A stretch of 64,000 nt of DNA from Dictyostelium firmibasis (Eukaryota; Evosea; Eumycetozoa; Dictyosteliales; Dictyosteliaceae): contig CM069767.1 in NCBI GenBank assembly GCA_036169595.1, forward strand, positions 3,652,501 to 3,716,500, written 5' to 3'. The notes beneath the pieces were generated by a model. It was not told the origin of the DNA. It saw nothing but the letters and a program-made list of their open reading frames with translations, and made no database searches. Within the stretch, counting starts at the first letter, position 1; each line of letters opens with the position of its first letter. Position numbers and translations under genes: made by a program. Below, piece after piece: positions 60,245-64,000 of the stretch.

Positions 60245-60262
60245 TCGTCAATTTTTCATGAA
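60245..60262. promoter_or_regulatory. Possible heat-shock element
   Basis: The sequence contains ttcatgaa (60255-60262), a perfect TTCnnGAA inverted pair, with another TTC ten bases upstream (60245-60247). It lies ~470 bp before the Hsp110 start. Two HSE units alone are weak evidence. Confidence 0.3.
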
Positions 60263-60728
60263 AATTTAAATTAAAAACATGTTGTTTTTCATGTTTTTTT
60301 TTTCGACTTTTTTTGTATTTTTTTTTTATTTTTTTTTTTTTTTATTTTTTTTTATTTTTTTTTTTTTTAAGCTCAGTTCACTTTACTGAATAAATAAATG
60401 TAAGACTATCTTTTTTTTTTTTTTTTTTTTTCTCTCTTTTCTTTTTTATTGTTAGTCAACAATTATACTTTTACGTTTAAAAATCTTTTGAGCGTATAAT
60501 ATATTATTATTATTTTTTCAATTTTTTTTAATTATAATTAAACACACACTTTTTTTTTTTGTCGTTATTGAACATATTTTTTTTTATAAAATTTATTTTT
60601 TTTTAAAAATTTTATTTTTCGTTAATATATATATACCAACTAACTAAAATAAAATTATTATTATAATCTAATAAATTTTCACTCACTCATAAATTATAAA
60701 TTCATATAAATATAAATAAAACAGAAAA

Positions 60729-63263
60729 ATGTCATTTGTAGTAGGTTTTGATTTCGGAACAAAGAACTGTACCATCGCAGTTGCCCAAAAGGGTGGTGTA
60801 GATGTTATTGCCAACGAAGTTTCAAATCGTTTAACTCCATCAATGGTTTCATTTGGTGAAAAAGAGAGATACTTAGGTGAATCTGCCTTAACTAATGTAT
60901 GTATTTCTATTTTTATTTATTTAAAAAAAAAAAAAAATTGAAAAAAATTGAAAAAAAAAAAAATAAAAAAAAAAAACGATAAAATATTAATACTAAATAT
61001 AACATTTTTAACTAATAATTTCATTTTTTTTATAAATACTTTCATTGTTTTATTTCATTTTTTCATTCTATTTTTTTTAATATATATAAATTTAAATAAT
61101 TTTTAGCAATTAAGAAATATTAGAAATACAATTACAAATATTAAAAGATTTATTGGACAAGAGTTTAAAACAGAGACAGTTCAAGAGGAATTAAAACATG
61201 AAATGTTTCAATCATTTGAAATGGATAATGGATTTGTTGGATACAATGTATCATATGCAGGTGAACAATGTTCATTCTCTAGTGAAGCAGTATTGGGTAT
61301 GTTATTTGGTAAATTGAAGAAGACTACCGAAGCATTTGTAAACAATCCAGTTCGTGATGTGGTAATTTCAGTACCAGTATTTTGGAATGATTATCAACGT
61401 CGTGCTATCTTAAATGCAGGTACCATTGCAGGTTTAAATATCATTCGTTTAATCAATGAAACCACAGCTACAGCACTTTCATATGGTATCTACAAAGAAT
61501 GGTCAGAAACCGAATCAACCAATGTTTTATTCGTTGACGTTGGTGACTCTGCCACCTCTGTCTCTGCCGTTCAATATAAAAAAGGTCAACTCAAAGTTTT
61601 GGGTACCACATCCAATCCAAACATTGGTTCAAGAGTATTCGACGAAACACTCGTCAAACATTTTGCCAAAGAGTTCCAAACCAAATATAAGATCAATGTT
61701 TTCGAAAACAAAAAAGCACTCATTCGTTTAAGACAAGCTTGCGAAAAAGTAAAGAAAATCTTATCTTCAAATAACGAGGCTCCAGTCTCCATCGATTCAC
61801 TCATGGACGATAAGGATGTCAAAGGTATGATTGACAGAGCCACCTTTGAAGAATTGGCCAACGACGATATGAACACCATCGTTGAACCACTCCAACGTTT
61901 ATTGACCGAGTTACAAATGACTCCAGATCAATTCCAATCCATTGAAATCACTGGTGGTGGTACACGTTCTACCTCACTCCAAAAGAAATTATCCGAAATA
62001 CTCGGTAGAGATCTTAGCAAAACCATCAACTCTGAAGAGTCTGTTTGTCGTGGTGCCGCCCTCCAATGTGCCATGTTATCACCAGTCTTTAGAGTACGTC
62101 CATTCGCTGTAAACGATATTGCCTCCCATCCAGTTAACGTTCACTTCAAATCAGTCTCTGGTGTCGAACAAAAATTGGATCTCTTCAACCTCAAGAGTGC
62201 CATTCCAACTCCAAAACCATTAAGAATCTCATTCCCAGTTACCAAAGTTGAAGGTTTTGAAATTGTTGTTAACAGCACTTTTGGCACCATCGCCACCGTT
62301 AAAGTTGACAATATTCCAGCTTTCACCAACAAATCTTCAATCAAAGCAAAAGTTTGGTTAGATATTCACGGTATTTTCAATATCGACGAAGTTAAATTAG
62401 TCGAACAAATTCCAGACGAAGAACCAGCCGCCCCAGCCGAAACTCCAGCTGAAACTCCAGCCAACGGTGATGCAAAACCAGCCGAAGAAAAGAAAGTTAA
62501 AGTTAAGGAAACCTCATTAGTTTTCACCACCTCAAGAAAAGGTTTAACCAATGAACTCTTAAAAGCTGCCGTCGAAGAGGAAGGTCGTATGCAAGCTTCA
62601 GATCTCTTGGCCATTGAAACTGCCGAAAAGAAGAATGCCCTCGAAAGTTACATCTATGATATGCGTTCAAAATTACAATCATCCCTCAAAGAATACGTCG
62701 CCCCAGCAGATGCTGAAACCTTTATGGCTCAATTAAATAAACAAATGGATTGGTTAGAGAGTGAAGAAGGTGAAGATCAAACTAAATCTGTCTATGCTAC
62801 TAAACTCGAAGAACTCCGTCGTGTTGGTAATCCAATTCAAAAACGTAAACAAGACTTGGAAGACTACCCAGATGCCGTCCAAACCCTCAAGAACGTTGCC
62901 TCTTACGTTAAAAACGAAGCCATGATTCCAGGTGAAAGATATGAACACATCGAAAAGGAAGAGAAGGAGAAACTTTGCAAAGATTGTGATGCTGCTGTTG
63001 AATGGATTGACGCTTTAGTTGCCAAACAACAAGCAACTCCAAAGACTCAACCATGTATCATCAATACCACTGAAGTACTCGCCAAAAAGACTCAATTAGA
63101 AGTTACCGCTAAAATGATCCTCGGTAAACCAAAGCCAAAGCCAGTCGAATTACCAAAAGAAGAACCAAAAGATACTCCAATGGAATCAAAAGACGCACCA
63201 ACTGAAGAACCATCAAAAGACGCACCAACTAAGGATCAAAAGATGGAAGATATTTTAGATTAA
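60729..63263 (+). CDS. Hsp110/Sse-type chaperone (Hsp70 superfamily)
   Basis: Exons 60729-60896 and 61107-63263 join in phase to 774 aa. It opens VVGFDFGTKNCTIAVAQKGG, the Hsp70 phosphate-1 motif in its Hsp110 form (GTKNC rather than GTTxS). The ATPase continues with RDVVISVPVFWNDYQRRAI, LNIIRLINETTATALSYG, VLFVDVGDSATS and EITGGGTRS. The substrate domain begins after CAMLSPVFRVRPF, and an acidic Ala/Pro/Glu loop (~residue 505) typical of Hsp110 lies inside it. The C-terminal helical lid runs from EEEGRMQASDLLAIETAEKK, and the end is a Pro/Lys/Glu tail. Hsp110s are nucleotide-exchange factors for cytosolic Hsp70 and help in disaggregation. Codon use is more GC-ending than the neighbours, which suggests high expression. 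Confidence 0.94.
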
Positions 63264-63392
63264 AAAAAAAATAAAAAATAAATTAAAAAAAAACATAAAT
63301 TAAAATTAAAAAAGTATTATCATTTTCGGTTTATAATTATTTTATTTAAATTTTGCCAGGATTTTATTATTTATTTTTTTCATTAAACTTTG

Positions 63393-64000
63393 TTATCTTA
63401 TCATTTCCCAAAGGTCGACGAAAGTTTCATTTATTTGATTTTTAAGATCTTGGAGAGGAGGATATGGTGGTAATGGTTGTGAGGTTTGAACCTGTTTATC
63501 AACAGTTAAACCATCTTTGGCAATTGTTGTTGAATTAACACTATTGGATATTTTTTTTAGGTATGATATCGGTTTTTTAATTTTAATTAAAGAGATTGGA
63601 TAAAGTGAGTCAGGAATTGGGTCACCTAAATAAGTATCACCCCATACTAGCTCTGTCAATGATTGTGGAAAAATTTCTTTCTCGCAGATTGGTTGAGAAA
63701 ATCTTGAATCATTTGAGAATATTAAACTTTCTAAACCAAAAGGTAATGAGTTTTTAATTAAAGGTTTATTAAATTTGTGACCTAATTTAAGGGTTTTCAA
63801 AGTTGAAGGAAGTAAATTTGGTAGTAAATCATGATTCCAATTGGAACCAACATCTAATTCTGTTAATCCTATTGGCAAACTTCCCATGGAAAATGGTTTA
63901 TTACTATTTTCAAATATTAGTTTTTTTAATGACGATGGCAATTTATTTGGTAATAGTTGAGTATTATTTTCTGATTGAATTCCGAGATGTAATGATGTTA
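63393..64000 (-). CDS. FNIP/LRR-like repeat protein, C-terminal part
   Basis: The frame is open to the right edge, so the N-terminus is missing; 201 codons are visible before the stop at 63393. It is built of ~22-residue repeats with LPSSLKKLIFENSNKPF, LPIGLTELDVGSNWN, LPSTLKTLKLGHKFNKPL, LPFGLESLIFSNDSRFSQPI and FPQSLTELVWGD, the (L)P-x-x-L...L-x-x...F/YNxPI pattern of dictyostelid FNIP repeats. These stack as a solenoid like leucine-rich repeats and bind proteins. The last ~60 residues leave the repeat and form a helix with DLKNQINETFVDLWEMI. Dictyostelium has a very large FNIP family; some members carry F-box or kinase domains at the missing N-terminus. Confidence 0.88.
   Translation of the reverse strand, partial: TSLHLGIQSENNTQLLPNKLPSSLKKLIFENSNKPFSMGSLPIGLTELDVGSNWNHDLLPNLLPSTLKTLKLGHKFNKPLIKNSLPFGLESLIFSNDSRFSQPICEKEIFPQSLTELVWGDTYLGDPIPDSLYPISLIKIKKPISYLKKISNSVNSTTIAKDGLTVDKQVQTSQPLPPYPPLQDLKNQINETFVDLWEMIR

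Larger units (their letters stand above)
59496..60728. other. 1.2-kb intergenic region upstream of Hsp110 gene
   Basis: AT-rich, with one mixed island at 59751-59955 (listed separately) and a heat-shock-element-like pair near 60255. T-tracts dominate 60300-60620; a (TA) patch lies just before the start. Confidence 0.5.

Overview
The window is nuclear DNA of a dictyostelid amoeba, almost certainly Dictyostelium discoideum. It is extremely AT-rich, with long A/T homopolymers between genes. Introns are short and AT-only, mostly starting GTAAGT or GTATGT. Long Asn (AAT) and Gln (CAA) runs sit inside otherwise normal proteins, and several proteins belong to dictyostelid families (psi/fibro-slime, FNIP repeats, Crl receptors, TRE retroelements). 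Exon models were built by hand from splice signals, reading-frame phase and family resemblance. For nearly every multi-exon gene the joined length is an exact multiple of three.

Layout. 1-10.3 kb: partial S1-like protein (-), SET/MYND protein (+), TM9 nonaspanin (-), Crl-type GPCR (-), GNAT acetyltransferase (+), EF-hand type II NADH dehydrogenase (-). 10.3-18.8 kb: a nested inverted repeat, a small gene with a probable intron-split start codon, a DENN-domain protein (+), an unknown small gene (-) and an APH-fold kinase (+). 18.8-24.1 kb: a 13-exon psi/PA14-like secreted protein (-), an actin pseudogene (+) and a PH-like two-pass membrane protein (-). 24.2-25.95 kb is the most unusual accessory region: two 5'-truncated TRE-type LINE tails, a compact poly(A)-tailed element with B-box-like sequence flanked by 13-bp direct repeats (candidate SINE), and a tRNA-Val(UAC) gene. 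26.2-28.3 kb: a protein of unknown function with one membrane segment. 28.6-39.0 kb: a tandem array of five paralogous four-pass membrane proteins sharing one phase-1 intron, with zinc-finger gene debris between two of them. 39.1-53.8 kb: malate dehydrogenase with a CP-repeat extension (-), Mediator subunit Med10 (-), PWWP protein (+), Vps45 (-), SH3-like protein (+) and GH35 beta-galactosidase (-). 54.2-64 kb: poly-Asn protein of unknown function (-), Arv1 (+), PXMP2/Mpv17-family protein (+), Hsp110-type chaperone (+) and a partial FNIP-repeat protein (-).

The genes form no operon or single pathway. Many neighbours are divergent pairs sharing a short AT-rich promoter (S1/SMYD, med10/PWWP, vps45/SH3, 54-kb gene/arv1). 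Several encode endomembrane housekeeping functions (TM9, Vps45, Arv1, DENN, beta-galactosidase). The best candidates for something undescribed are the SINE-like element beside the tRNA gene, the tetraspan cluster, the CP repeats on malate dehydrogenase, and the trinucleotide arrays that repeatedly sit against 3' splice sites.
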